DNA of 53,623 nt from Streptomyces parvus (GTDB lineage: Bacteria > Actinomycetota > Actinomycetes > Streptomycetales > Streptomycetaceae), in NCBI RefSeq assembly GCF_014648875.1, contig NZ_BMRY01000019.1, positions 1-53,623 on the forward strand, read 5' to 3'. How positions within the stretch are numbered: position 1 is the stretch's first letter; every line of letters begins with the position of its first letter. Both the position numbers and the translations under genes were made by a program. This document shows, one piece after another, positions 15,995 through 26,253 of this stretch. The notes under the pieces were generated by a model, which saw only the letters and a list, made by a program, of their open reading frames with translations, searched no databases and had not been told where the DNA came from.

Positions 15995-17128
15995 ATGACC
16001 AGCGATCAGCCCGAGCACGCACGGACCGGCTCCGCGACCCCGCGGACCGGCTCCGGGCCCGCGCCCACCGGCACCGACGTGGTGCTGGAAGCCCGCGGAG
16101 TCACCAAACACTTTCCCCTGCGCCGCACCGCCCGCGACCTGTTCGCCCGCGAGCGCCGCAGCGTCCACGCCGTCGACGACGTCTCGCTCCGGCTGAGACG
16201 CGGCACCGTCACGGCTCTGGTGGGGGAGTCCGGCTCGGGCAAGTCCACCGTCGCCCGCCTGCTGGCCCAGCTGTATCCGCTCACCTCGGGCGAGATACGG
16301 CTGGGCGGCGAGCCGGTGACCGCCGGTCGCGGCCGGTCCTTCCGCCGTTACGTACGCCGGGTCCAGCTGATCTTCCAGGACCCCTTCGCCTCGCTGAACC
16401 CCGTGCACACCGTGCGCTACCACCTGACCCGCGCCCTGAAGATCCACGGCCGGGCGGGCAGCGGGGAGGCGGAGCTGGAGGAGAACCTGGCCGCCCTGCT
16501 GAACCGGGTCCAGCTGACCCCGCCGCAGCAGTTCCTGGACAGGTTCCCGCACGAGCTGTCGGGCGGGCAGCGCCAGCGCGTCGCCATCGCCCGGGCGCTC
16601 GGCGCCGACCCGCAGGTCCTCCTCGCCGACGAACCCGTCTCGATGCTCGACGTATCGATCCGGCTCGGCGTCCTCAACCTCCTGCGCGACCTCAAGGAAC
16701 GCCTGCACCTGGCGATCCTCTACATCACCCACGACATCGCCTCCGCCCGCTACTTCGCCGACACCACCCTCGTCATGTACGCGGGCCGGATCGTCGAGGG
16801 CGGCGACAGCGAGCGCGTCACCCAGCACCCCGCCCACCCCTACACCCAGCTCCTGATCGCCTCCGCGCCGGACCCGGACCGGATCGTCGCCGACGAGGAG
16901 CAGGAGGAGACCGGCACGGGTGAACCGCCCTCGCTGATCACCCCGCCCGCCGGCTGCCGCTTCCACCCCCGCTGCCCGCAGGCGATGGAGCGCTGCCGCA
17001 CCGAACTCCCGCCGCGCTTCGACCTGCCGGACGGGCAGTGGGCGGCCTGCTGGCTGTACGACGGGGCGGCCGCGAACGGCACGGCACCGGCGGCGGACCG
17101 CGCGGCCGTGAAGGAGGCCACCCGGTGA
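15995..17128 (+). CDS. Opp/Dpp-type ABC transporter ATPase (F-type position)
   Basis: A 377-residue nucleotide-binding subunit. Walker A is GESGSGKST, the signature is LSGGQRQRVAIARAL, and Walker B with D-loop is VLLADEPVSMLDVS, followed by the H-loop ITHDIASARYF. The C-terminal cysteine-containing extension (GCRFHPRCPQAMERC) is the oligopeptide/dipeptide-specific tail. The N-terminal ~25 residues are Pro/Thr-rich and probably disordered. It pairs with the second ATPase (19110-20096) as a heterodimer. Its stop overlaps the next start as GTGA, indicating translational coupling. Confidence 0.93.
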   Translation: MTSDQPEHARTGSATPRTGSGPAPTGTDVVLEARGVTKHFPLRRTARDLFARERRSVHAVDDVSLRLRRGTVTALVGESGSGKSTVARLLAQLYPLTSGEIRLGGEPVTAGRGRSFRRYVRRVQLIFQDPFASLNPVHTVRYHLTRALKIHGRAGSGEAELEENLAALLNRVQLTPPQQFLDRFPHELSGGQRQRVAIARALGADPQVLLADEPVSMLDVSIRLGVLNLLRDLKERLHLAILYITHDIASARYFADTTLVMYAGRIVEGGDSERVTQHPAHPYTQLLIASAPDPDRIVADEEQEETGTGEPPSLITPPAGCRFHPRCPQAMERCRTELPPRFDLPDGQWAACWLYDGAAANGTAPAADRAAVKEATR

Positions 17129-18105
17129 AGTACCTCCTCCAGCGCCTCGCCTTCTACGCCGTCACCGCGTGGGCCGCGATCACCATCAACTTCCTCATCC
17201 CCCGCCTCATGCCGGGCGACCCCATCCAGGCCCTCCTCAGCCGCTACCAGGGGCAGCTCGACACCAAGGCCATCGACTCGCTCAAAGCCCTGTTCGGACT
17301 CGACGAACAGCAGTCGATGTGGCAGCAGTACACCGACTACTGGGCCCACCTCCTCGACGGCGACCTGGGCCTCTCCTTCACCTTCTTCCCCACCCCGGTC
17401 AGCGAGGTCATCGGCCAGTCCCTGCCCTGGACCCTGGCCCTGGTCGGCACGACCACGCTCATCAGCTTCGTCCTCGGCACCGGCATCGGCGTCTACAGCG
17501 GCTGGAAGCGCGGCTGCTGGCTGGACGGGCTGCTCCCGGTCACCACCTTCATCTCCTCCATCCCGTACTTCTGGCTGGGCCTCGTCGCCATCGCCGTGTT
17601 CGCCGAGAAGTGGGCGCTCTTCCCCAACTCCGGTGGCTACGACAACGCCCTGGTCCCGGCCTTCGACTGGCCGTTCATCTCCAGCGCCCTCTACCACGCG
17701 GTCCTGCCCGGCGTGACGATCGTGCTCAGCGCGGTCGCCGGCTGGATCCTCGGCATGCGGAACATGATGGTCACCGTCTCCTCCGAGGACTACGTGATGG
17801 TCGCCCAGGCCAAGGGGCTGTCCGAGCGGCGCGTGATGTTCGGCTACGCGGCCCGCAACGCGGTCCTCCCCAACATCTCCGGCTTCGCGCTCTCGCTCGG
17901 CTTCATCGTCGGCGGCACGCTGCTCGTCGAGATGGTCTTCACCTACCCGGGCATCGGCTTCCAGCTGCTCCAGGCGGTCGGCGCCAAGGACTACCCCCTG
18001 ATGCAGGGCGTCTTCCTCATCATCACGCTCTCGGTCCTCGCCGCGAACCTGCTCGCCGACCTCGTCTACGCCGCCCTCGACCCCCGTACCCGGAAGGAGG
18101 CATAG
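17125..18105 (+). CDS. ABC transporter permease, DppB-like
   Basis: A 326-residue integral membrane protein with about six hydrophobic segments. The first is at residues ~5-25 (LAFYAVTAWAAITINFLIPRL), followed by the DppB-type sequence MPGDPIQALL. The cytoplasmic EAA-type loop that contacts the ATPase reads DYVMVAQAKGLSERRVMFGYAARNAVLP. GTG 17125 overlaps the previous stop and has AAGGAGG just upstream; the frame is open earlier only as a shadow. It forms the import channel with the next gene. Confidence 0.92.
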   Translation: MKYLLQRLAFYAVTAWAAITINFLIPRLMPGDPIQALLSRYQGQLDTKAIDSLKALFGLDEQQSMWQQYTDYWAHLLDGDLGLSFTFFPTPVSEVIGQSLPWTLALVGTTTLISFVLGTGIGVYSGWKRGCWLDGLLPVTTFISSIPYFWLGLVAIAVFAEKWALFPNSGGYDNALVPAFDWPFISSALYHAVLPGVTIVLSAVAGWILGMRNMMVTVSSEDYVMVAQAKGLSERRVMFGYAARNAVLPNISGFALSLGFIVGGTLLVEMVFTYPGIGFQLLQAVGAKDYPLMQGVFLIITLSVLAANLLADLVYAALDPRTRKEA

Positions 18106-18108
18106 GGC

Positions 18109-19113
18109 ATGTCCATCACCGCCACCGACGTCGTCGTCCTCGACGGCGCGCCCCCGCCCACGGCCCCCACGCGACGGGCCCGGCTCCGGTTCCTGCGCGG
18201 CGGGAAGACCCGCACCGGCCTGATCATCCTGGCGTTCTTCGTCCTGCTGGCCGTCGCCGGACCCTGGCTCGCCCCGTACGACCCCGACGCCATGAGCGAC
18301 CAGCTGCTCCAACCGCCCTCCGGCGACCACTGGTTCGGCACCACGCACACCGGGCAGGACGTCTTCTCACAGATCCTCGTCGGCACCCGGGGCGTCCTCG
18401 TCGTCGGACTGCTCGCCGCCGCCATCGCCACCGCCCTGTCCGTCCTGATCGGGGTCAGCGCCGGATTCCTCGGCGGAGCGGTCGACGAGATCCTCTCCGC
18501 GCTCTCCAACATCTTCCTGGTGCTGCCCGGACTCCCGCTGATCATCATCGTCGCCAGCTTCGTCCCCGACACCGGCGACCTCGTCATCGCCGTCGCCATC
18601 GCCCTGACCTCCTGGGCCTGGGGATCGAGGATCCTGCGCGCCCAGACCCTGTCGCTGCGCCGCCGCGACTACGTGGAGGCCGCCCGCGCCACCGGCGAGT
18701 CGACCCCGCGCATCATCCTCTTCGAGATCCTGCCGAACCTCACCGCCGTCATCGCCTCCGGCTTCGTCGGCACGGTCATCTTCGCCGTCCTCACCGAGAT
18801 CACCCTCGCCTTCATCGGCGTCGCCGACATCTCCCACTGGAACTGGGGCACCGTCCTCTTCTGGGCCCAGTCCAACCAGGCCCTCGCCCAGGGAGCCTGG
18901 TGGTGGTTCGTCCCGGCCGGCCTGTGCATCGCCCTGCTCGGCACCGCGCTCGCCCTCATCAACTTCGGCATCGACGAGTTCGTCAACCCCCGCCTGCGCA
19001 CCGCCACCGGCTCCTCCCGGAAGGTGAAGATGCGCGTCGGCTTCACCCCGGTCGCCCGGAAGTCCACCGGCGACGGACCCCGCGAGCACAGCAGCAAGGA
19101 GCCGCGCACATGA
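18109..19113 (+). CDS. ABC transporter permease, DppC-like
   Basis: A 334-residue integral membrane protein. The N-terminal region has GKTRTGLIILAFFVLLAVAG as first membrane segment, then the DppC-type periplasmic sequence LAPYDPDAMS with PPSGDHWFGTTHTGQDVFS. The EAA-type loop is DYVEAARATGESTPRIILFEILPN, split by the usual glycine. It starts 3 bp after the partner permease gene and overlaps the next ATPase gene by ATGA. The long polar C-terminal tail (~40 residues, KVKMRVGFTP onward) is cytoplasmic and somewhat unusual. Confidence 0.92.
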   Translation: MSITATDVVVLDGAPPPTAPTRRARLRFLRGGKTRTGLIILAFFVLLAVAGPWLAPYDPDAMSDQLLQPPSGDHWFGTTHTGQDVFSQILVGTRGVLVVGLLAAAIATALSVLIGVSAGFLGGAVDEILSALSNIFLVLPGLPLIIIVASFVPDTGDLVIAVAIALTSWAWGSRILRAQTLSLRRRDYVEAARATGESTPRIILFEILPNLTAVIASGFVGTVIFAVLTEITLAFIGVADISHWNWGTVLFWAQSNQALAQGAWWWFVPAGLCIALLGTALALINFGIDEFVNPRLRTATGSSRKVKMRVGFTPVARKSTGDGPREHSSKEPRT

Positions 19114-20096
19114 GCGCCGATCCGGTCCTGACCATCAGCGGACTCAACGTCGACTACGGCACCGACGCGGGCGCCGTCCACGCCCTGCGCGACATCGACC
19201 TCACCCTGAACCGGGGCGAAGTCCTCGGCCTGGCAGGGGAGTCGGGCTCGGGCAAGTCGACGCTCGCCTACGCCGTGACCCGGCTGCTCTCCCCGCCCGG
19301 CGTCATCACCGGGGGAGAGGTCCACTACCACCGCCCCGGCGGCGACCGCGTCGACATCCTCTCCCTCGCCCCGCAGCAGCTGCGCGCCTTCCGCTGGCAG
19401 GAGCTGTCCATCGTCTTCCAGGGAGCGATGAACTCCCTCAACCCCGTGCACACCGTCCACAGCCAGCTCACCGACGTCCTCGCCGCCCACCGCCCCGAGC
19501 TGAAGAAGCGCCAACGCACGGACCGGGCGGAGGAGTTGCTGGATCTCGTCGGCATCTCCGCCGACCGGCTCGCCGCCTACCCGCACCAGCTCTCCGGCGG
19601 GATGCGGCAGCGCGTGATGATCGCCATGGCGCTCGCCCTGGAACCCGAGATCGTCGTCATGGACGAGCCGACCACCGCGCTCGACGTGGTGATGCAGCGC
19701 CAGATCCTGCGACGGCTGGTCCAGTTGAGGGAACAGCTGAACTTCTCGGTCGTGTTCATCACCCACGACATCTCCCTCCTGATCGAATTCTCGGACCGGA
19801 TCGCGATCATGTACGGGGGCCGCATCGTGGAGCAGGCGGGTGCGGCGGAGATCTACCGCGACCCCCGCCACCCCTACAGCGACGGGCTCCTGCACTCCTT
19901 CCCCGCGCTCCACGGCCCGCGCCGCGAGCTGACCGGCATCCCGGGCTCCCCGCCGCACCTCTCCGCGATGCCCACCGGCTGCGCCTTCCACCCGCGCTGC
20001 GGCAAGGCCTTCGCGCCGTGCGCCGGGCAGATCCCGCCGCTCGCCCCGCCCGCCGACGGACCGGGCCGGGCGGTCGCCTGCCATCTGCACGCCTGA
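19110..20096 (+). CDS. Opp/Dpp-type ABC transporter ATPase (D-type position)
   Basis: A 328-residue nucleotide-binding subunit. Walker A is GESGSGKSTLAYA, the signature is LSGGMRQRVMIAMAL (the GGMRQR form is typical of DppD/OppD), and Walker B is IVVMDEPTTALDVV, with H-loop FITHDISLLIEF. The C-terminal extension keeps the conserved GCAFHPRCGKAFAPCAG cysteines. ATG 19110 overlaps the preceding stop. With the other ATPase and the two permeases it completes the importer, so all five canonical components are present. Confidence 0.93.
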   Translation: MSADPVLTISGLNVDYGTDAGAVHALRDIDLTLNRGEVLGLAGESGSGKSTLAYAVTRLLSPPGVITGGEVHYHRPGGDRVDILSLAPQQLRAFRWQELSIVFQGAMNSLNPVHTVHSQLTDVLAAHRPELKKRQRTDRAEELLDLVGISADRLAAYPHQLSGGMRQRVMIAMALALEPEIVVMDEPTTALDVVMQRQILRRLVQLREQLNFSVVFITHDISLLIEFSDRIAIMYGGRIVEQAGAAEIYRDPRHPYSDGLLHSFPALHGPRRELTGIPGSPPHLSAMPTGCAFHPRCGKAFAPCAGQIPPLAPPADGPGRAVACHLHA

Positions 20097-20128
20097 ACAG
20101 GTCCCTCCCCTCCTACGTACGGAGACCG

Positions 20129-21544
<1,416 letters not shown>

Positions 21545-21595
21545 CGCGCCAACACCTCTGATCCGTCACGACGTTCGGCACCTCGAACCCCCGAA

Positions 21596-21609
21596 AGAGA
21601 GCGCTCCCA
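21596..21609. promoter_or_regulatory. CebR-like box overlapping the GH3 ribosome site
   Basis: AGAGAGCGCTCCCA matches the published Streptomyces CebR consensus TGGGAGCGCTCCCA at 12 of 14 positions. It ends 3 bases before the GH3 start codon. A repressor bound here would block transcription of, or entry into, the secreted beta-glucosidase gene. Confidence 0.6.
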
Positions 21610-21612
21610 AAA

Positions 21613-24600
21613 ATGCCCCGCATTCCGTACACCCGCCCCCGCAAGGGCAGAAGCAGACCCGCGACGGCCGCCTTCGCCGCCGCGGCCGTCCTGGCCACCC
21701 TGCTCGCCGGATCGGCCACCGGCCCCGCGGCAGCCGCCGACGAACCCGCCCCCGTCCTCATCGACCGCTTCGAGGGCGAGGTGCCGCTCGGCAACAACCC
21801 GCCCGCCGACGCCATCTTCACCTGGGGCGGCGACGCGGACGACCACCCGCAACTGAAGCTCGCCGAACGCGCCGACGCCCCCGAGGGCGAGCAGGTCCTC
21901 GAAGGCTCCTACGACATCAGCGCGTACGGCGGGTTCAGCCACGAGTTCGCCGTCGACACCCCGCCGCAGAACTGGACCGCCCACAAGGGCATCCGCTTCT
22001 GGTGGTACGGCCAGAACACCGCACCCCTGCCGCCCGGTTCGGGCAAGCGCGTCAACTTCGAGATCAAGGACGGCGGCGCGAACGGCGGCGCGTCCGAGCT
22101 GTGGACGACCTCCTTCACCGACGACTGGGAGGGCTGGCACCTCGTCGAGATCCCCTTCGCGGACTTCGTCTACCGGGCCGACTACCAGCCCGTCGGCGGC
22201 ATCGACCAGGTCCTCGGCCTCAATGAGATGTGGGGCTACGCCCTCACCCTCCCCGGCGGAGCGCCCGGCGAATTCGCCCTGGACGCGGTCGAGTTGTACG
22301 GCAAGGCGGAGCCGGCGCTCACCGCGAGCGTCGTCACCGACACGGCCGTACGCCCGGTGAAGAACGGTGCCAGCGCGGAGCTGACGCTGTCCGTCGCCAC
22401 CACCGGCTCCGTCCCCACCGAGGAGCCGGTCACCGTCGCGTACGCCACCAAGGGCGGCACGGCGGAGGCCGGCAAGGACTACACCCCGGTCGCCGGCAGC
22501 CACACCTTCCCGGCGGGCACCGCGTCCGGCACCACCCACAAGGTCACCGTCCGCACCGCGAAGGCGTCGAAGCCCGCCGAGGCGAAGACGATCCCGCTGG
22601 AGCTGACCGTCACCGGCGCGAAGGCCCCCCGGGAGAACCCGCAGGTCGTCATCGACGCCCACGGACTCCCGTACCAGAACGCCAAGTTGCCGGTGAAGCA
22701 GCGGGTCGCCGATCTGCTGGGACGCCTCTCGCTCGCCGAGAAGGCCGGCCAGATGACCCAGGCCGAGCGCAACGCGCTCCGCGCCCCCGGTGACATCGCC
22801 TCCTACGACCTCGGCTCGCTGCTCTCCGGCGGCGGCTCGGTCCCCACCCCGAACACGGCGGCCGCCTGGGCCAAGATGGTCGACGCCTACCAGCTGCGCG
22901 CCCAGGCCACCCGCTTCCAGATCCCGCTGATCTACGGCGTGGACGCGGTGCACGGCCACAACAACGTCGTCGGCGCGACGATCATGCCGCACAACATCGG
23001 CATCGGCGCGGGCCGCGACCCGAAGAGCGCCGAGAAGACCGGCGCGATCACCGCCAAGGAAGTCCGCTCCACCGGCGTCCCGTGGGACTTCGCGCCGTGC
23101 GTCTGCGTCACCCGCGACGAACGCTGGGGCCGGTCGTATGAGGCGTTCGGCGAGGACCCGGCCCTGGTCGAGGCCATGGAGACAGTCATCCAGGGTATGC
23201 AGGGCAGCCCGTCCGGCAAGGACCTGCACCGCAACGACAAGGTGCTCGGCAGCGCCAAGCACTTCGTCGGCGACGGCGGCACCGAATTCGGCTCCTCCAC
23301 CACCGGCTCGTACACGACCGACCAGGGCATCACCAAGGTCACCCGCCAAGAGCTGGAGGCGGTGCACCTGTCGCCGTTCGAGGAGTCGGTGAAGCGGGGC
23401 GTCGGCACGATCATGCCCTCGTACTCCTCCCTCGACATCCTGGGCGACGACCAGGGCCCGGTGAAGATGCATGCCAACGCCGAGATGATCAACGGCGTCC
23501 TCAAGGACCGGATGGGCTTCGAGGGCTTCGTCATCAGCGACTGGCAGGCCATCGACCAGATCCCCGGCGACTACCCGAGCGACGTCCGTACGTCGGTCAA
23601 CGCCGGACTCGACATGATCATGGTCCCGACCGCGTACCAGGACTTCACCAAGACCCTGAAGGACGAGGTCACCGCGGGCCGGATCAGCGAGGCCCGGATC
23701 GACGACGCGGTCGCCCGCATCCTCACCCAGAAGTTCCGCCTCGGCCTCTTCGAGAAGCCGTACGCGGACACCACCCACCTCGACAAGGTCGGCTCGGCCG
23801 AGCACCGCGCGGTGGCGCGGGAGGCGGTCGCGAAGTCCCAGGTCCTGCTGAAGAACGACGGGGCGGTCCTGCCCCTCAAGCCGAACCAGAAGGTGTACGT
23901 CGCCGGGTCCAACGCCGACGACATCGGCAACCAGGCCGGCGGCTGGACGATCAGCTGGCAGGGTTCCTCCGGCAAGATCACCCCGGGCACGACGATCCTG
24001 GAGGGGATGAAGAAGGCGGCGAAGAACCCCGACTCCGTGACGTACTCGAAGGACGCCTCGGCGGCCACGGACGGCCACGACGTAGGAGTGGTGGTCGTCG
24101 GCGAGACCCCGTACGCCGAAGGCATCGGCGACGTAGGCAACGGCCACGACCTGGAGCTCACCGCCGCTGACAAGGCAGCCGTGGACAAGGTCTGCGCGGC
24201 CATGAAGTGCGCCGTCCTCATCGTCTCGGGCCGCCCGCAGCTCATCGGCGACCAGCTCGGGAAGATCAACGCCCTGGTCGCCTCCTGGCTGCCGGGCTCC
24301 GAGGGCGACGGCGTGGCCGATGTGCTCTACGGCAAGCGGGCCTTCACCGGCCAGCTCCCGGTGACCTGGCCGAAGTCGGAGACGCAACTGCCCATCAACG
24401 TCGGGGACGCGACGTACGACCCCCAGTTCCCGTACGGCTGGGGTCTGACCACCCTGAAGAAGCCCCCGGCCGGCGGTGAGCTGACCCTCACGGCGCTCGC
24501 CGTCGCCGCCCAGGTCGCCGAGAAGGCGAAGCTGGGGAAGACCCCGGCGGGCAAGGCGATCGTGGACCAGGCCCGGCTGCTGGTCCAGCAGAAGATCGAC

Positions 24601-24714
24601 GGGAAGTTCGGCCAGGCGGTGGCCAAGCCCTTCGCGGAGGCGGACCACCTGCTGCTCAAGGGGGACCTGACGGGCGCGGTGGCCAAGCTGCGCACGGCCT
24701 ACCGGGCCGCGTAG
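21613..24714 (+). CDS. Secreted multidomain GH3 beta-glucosidase/glucan glucohydrolase
   Basis: A 1033-residue exported enzyme. Residues 1-42 form a twin-basic signal peptide (cleavage after AAAA). Residues ~48-235 form a galactose-binding-like/CBM11-type beta-sandwich (VLIDRFEGE, WHLVEIPFADF, FALDAVELYG). Residues ~237-345 look like a Calx-beta-type domain. The catalytic GH3 N-domain follows from ~360, with IYGVDAVHGHNN, KVLGSAKHFVGDGG and the nucleophile Asp643 in FVISDWQA. A GH3 C-domain (GGWTISWQG, VVVVGETPYAEG) and a ~80-residue helical tail complete it. It should cut beta-1,3/1,4-glucan oligosaccharides outside the cell and so feed the upstream importer. It has its own CebR-like box and a terminator. 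Confidence 0.92.
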   Translation: MPRIPYTRPRKGRSRPATAAFAAAAVLATLLAGSATGPAAAADEPAPVLIDRFEGEVPLGNNPPADAIFTWGGDADDHPQLKLAERADAPEGEQVLEGSYDISAYGGFSHEFAVDTPPQNWTAHKGIRFWWYGQNTAPLPPGSGKRVNFEIKDGGANGGASELWTTSFTDDWEGWHLVEIPFADFVYRADYQPVGGIDQVLGLNEMWGYALTLPGGAPGEFALDAVELYGKAEPALTASVVTDTAVRPVKNGASAELTLSVATTGSVPTEEPVTVAYATKGGTAEAGKDYTPVAGSHTFPAGTASGTTHKVTVRTAKASKPAEAKTIPLELTVTGAKAPRENPQVVIDAHGLPYQNAKLPVKQRVADLLGRLSLAEKAGQMTQAERNALRAPGDIASYDLGSLLSGGGSVPTPNTAAAWAKMVDAYQLRAQATRFQIPLIYGVDAVHGHNNVVGATIMPHNIGIGAGRDPKSAEKTGAITAKEVRSTGVPWDFAPCVCVTRDERWGRSYEAFGEDPALVEAMETVIQGMQGSPSGKDLHRNDKVLGSAKHFVGDGGTEFGSSTTGSYTTDQGITKVTRQELEAVHLSPFEESVKRGVGTIMPSYSSLDILGDDQGPVKMHANAEMINGVLKDRMGFEGFVISDWQAIDQIPGDYPSDVRTSVNAGLDMIMVPTAYQDFTKTLKDEVTAGRISEARIDDAVARILTQKFRLGLFEKPYADTTHLDKVGSAEHRAVAREAVAKSQVLLKNDGAVLPLKPNQKVYVAGSNADDIGNQAGGWTISWQGSSGKITPGTTILEGMKKAAKNPDSVTYSKDASAATDGHDVGVVVVGETPYAEGIGDVGNGHDLELTAADKAAVDKVCAAMKCAVLIVSGRPQLIGDQLGKINALVASWLPGSEGDGVADVLYGKRAFTGQLPVTWPKSETQLPINVGDATYDPQFPYGWGLTTLKKPPAGGELTLTALAVAAQVAEKAKLGKTPAGKAIVDQARLLVQQKIDGKFGQAVAKPFAEADHLLLKGDLTGAVAKLRTAYRAA

Positions 24715-24725
24715 GCACCCCGCTC

Positions 24726-24760
24726 TCCGGACGGGCGACGGCGTTCGTCGCCCGTCTGGA
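24726..24760 (+). terminator. Terminator after the GH3 gene
   Basis: A 15-bp stem with one G-U, TCCGGACGGGCGACG (24726-24740) with CGTCGCCCGTCTGGA (24746-24760), and a GCGTT loop. It ends only 12 bases before the next start codon, so that gene's promoter must lie within or upstream of the hairpin, unless its transcript is essentially leaderless. Confidence 0.8.
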
Positions 24761-24772
24761 GTAGCGTTAAGT

Positions 24773-26155
24773 ATGAGGAAAAGGCTCTTCCCCGCGCTGC
24801 TGGCGGGCCTGCTGCTCATCATCGCAGCGGCGGCTCTCGCCCTGACCTCTCCCGCGTCGGCGGCCCCGGCCGCCACGATCCAAGACGCTGCCCAGGCCCT
24901 GCGCGACGACCCGGTGTACGTGGACCCGGGCGCCCGCGATCAGCTCTCCGTCGCTGACGAGAAGGCCCTGGAAGACAAGATCACCGACGCCGACAAGCCG
25001 GTCTTCGTCGCCGTCCTCCCCGATACCTCCGCCTTCCCGGAGGAAGGCCTCCTCCAGACCCTGCGCAGCGACACCGGCATCACCGGCGTCTACGCGATAC
25101 GCCTCGGCGACGGCTTCGACGCGGGCGCGGACCCGCAGGTCATGCCCACCCGGGCGGTCGAGAACCTCACCGCCGCCGTGGAGAACCCCACCACCGCCGG
25201 CAACGCCGACGCCCAGCTCAACGCCTTCGTCGACCGCGCCGTCGAACAGGCCCGCGGCACCGCCCCCGCCTCCTGGTCCGGCGGCGGAGGAGGCGCGGCG
25301 GACGGCCCCGGAGCCCCGGTCGGCGGCCTGATCACGCTCGGAGCCCTAGTGGCGGCGGGCGGCGCGGGCGCGTACGCGATCTCCCGCCGCAACAAGCGCC
25401 GCAAAGAGGAAGAGGAGCGCATCGCGCTCGACAAGCTCCGGGTGGTCGTCGACGAGGACATCACCGCGTACGGCGAAACCCTGGAACGCCTGGACTTCCA
25501 CCCCGCCGAGAAGGGCGCGGACGACACCATGCGCGCCGACTACGAGCGGGCCCTGGACTCCTACGAGAGTGCCAAGACGAAGATGGACCGGGCCACACAC
25601 CCCTCGGACGTCCGCGGCGTCACCCAGTCCCTGGAGGACGGCCGCTACTCCCTCGCGGTCCTGGAAGCCCGACGCACGGGCGGGCAGATCCCGGCCCGCC
25701 GCCCGCCGTGCTTCTTCGACCCCCGCCACGGCCCCTCGATCGCCGACGTGCTCTGGACCCCGTCCGGCGGCGCGGCCCGCGAGGTCCCGGTCTGCGGCGC
25801 GGACGAGATCCGGCTCAGCCGGGGCCAGGACCCCATGAGCCGTACGGTCGACACCGGCGACGGCAACCGCCGCCCGTACTGGGAAGCGGGCCCGGCGTAC
25901 GGCCCCTGGGCCGGCGGCTACTTCGGCGGCGGCCTGCTCCCCGGCCTCCTCGTCGGCACCATGCTCGGCTCGATGCTGGCCACCCCGGCGTACGCCTCCG
26001 AGTACGGCGGCGGTGACTTCGGCGACGGCGGCGCGGGCGGCGACTGGGGCGGCGGCGACTTCTCCGGCTCCGACTTCGACTCCTCAGGCTTCGGCGGAGG
26101 CGGCTTCGGCGACGGCGGAGGCTTCGGGGGCGGGTTCGACGGCGGCGGCTTCTGA
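24773..26155 (+). CDS. Membrane-anchored TPM-like protein with Gly-rich tail
   Basis: A 460-residue protein of unknown exact role. A signal or anchor segment is at residues ~5-30. A TPM-like extracytoplasmic domain covers ~35-160 (VYVDPGARDQLSVADEKALEDKI, split here by length). A Gly/Ala-rich linker leads to one membrane helix at ~188-206 (GGLITLGALVAAGGAGAYAI), then basic RRNKRRKEEEE and a helical cytoplasmic-type region with FDPRHGPS. The C-terminus is strongly Gly/Asp/Phe-rich (GGGDFGDGG and GGFGGG repeats). TPM proteins in other organisms assist photosystem repair or phosphatase-like reactions, so no function is assigned. ATG 24773 lacks a clear ribosome site. Confidence 0.8.
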   Translation: MRKRLFPALLAGLLLIIAAAALALTSPASAAPAATIQDAAQALRDDPVYVDPGARDQLSVADEKALEDKITDADKPVFVAVLPDTSAFPEEGLLQTLRSDTGITGVYAIRLGDGFDAGADPQVMPTRAVENLTAAVENPTTAGNADAQLNAFVDRAVEQARGTAPASWSGGGGGAADGPGAPVGGLITLGALVAAGGAGAYAISRRNKRRKEEEERIALDKLRVVVDEDITAYGETLERLDFHPAEKGADDTMRADYERALDSYESAKTKMDRATHPSDVRGVTQSLEDGRYSLAVLEARRTGGQIPARRPPCFFDPRHGPSIADVLWTPSGGAAREVPVCGADEIRLSRGQDPMSRTVDTGDGNRRPYWEAGPAYGPWAGGYFGGGLLPGLLVGTMLGSMLATPAYASEYGGGDFGDGGAGGDWGGGDFSGSDFDSSGFGGGGFGDGGGFGGGFDGGGF

Positions 26156-26253
26156 GGCATCGGGCGGCTTCTGAGCGCCCCGGGTTCCGGCGGATACCCT
26201 CAGCCGGGGCCCGGGGCCCGGGGCTCGCGGATGGCCGCCTGGTGGACGTCGGG

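Noticed and set aside
13484..16966. A very long open frame on the minus strand (over 1100 codons)
   Set aside because: It runs antisense to the LacI, binding-protein and ATPase genes, is low-complexity in Gly/Arg/Asp, and has no family motif. Long antisense frames are a normal effect of high GC.
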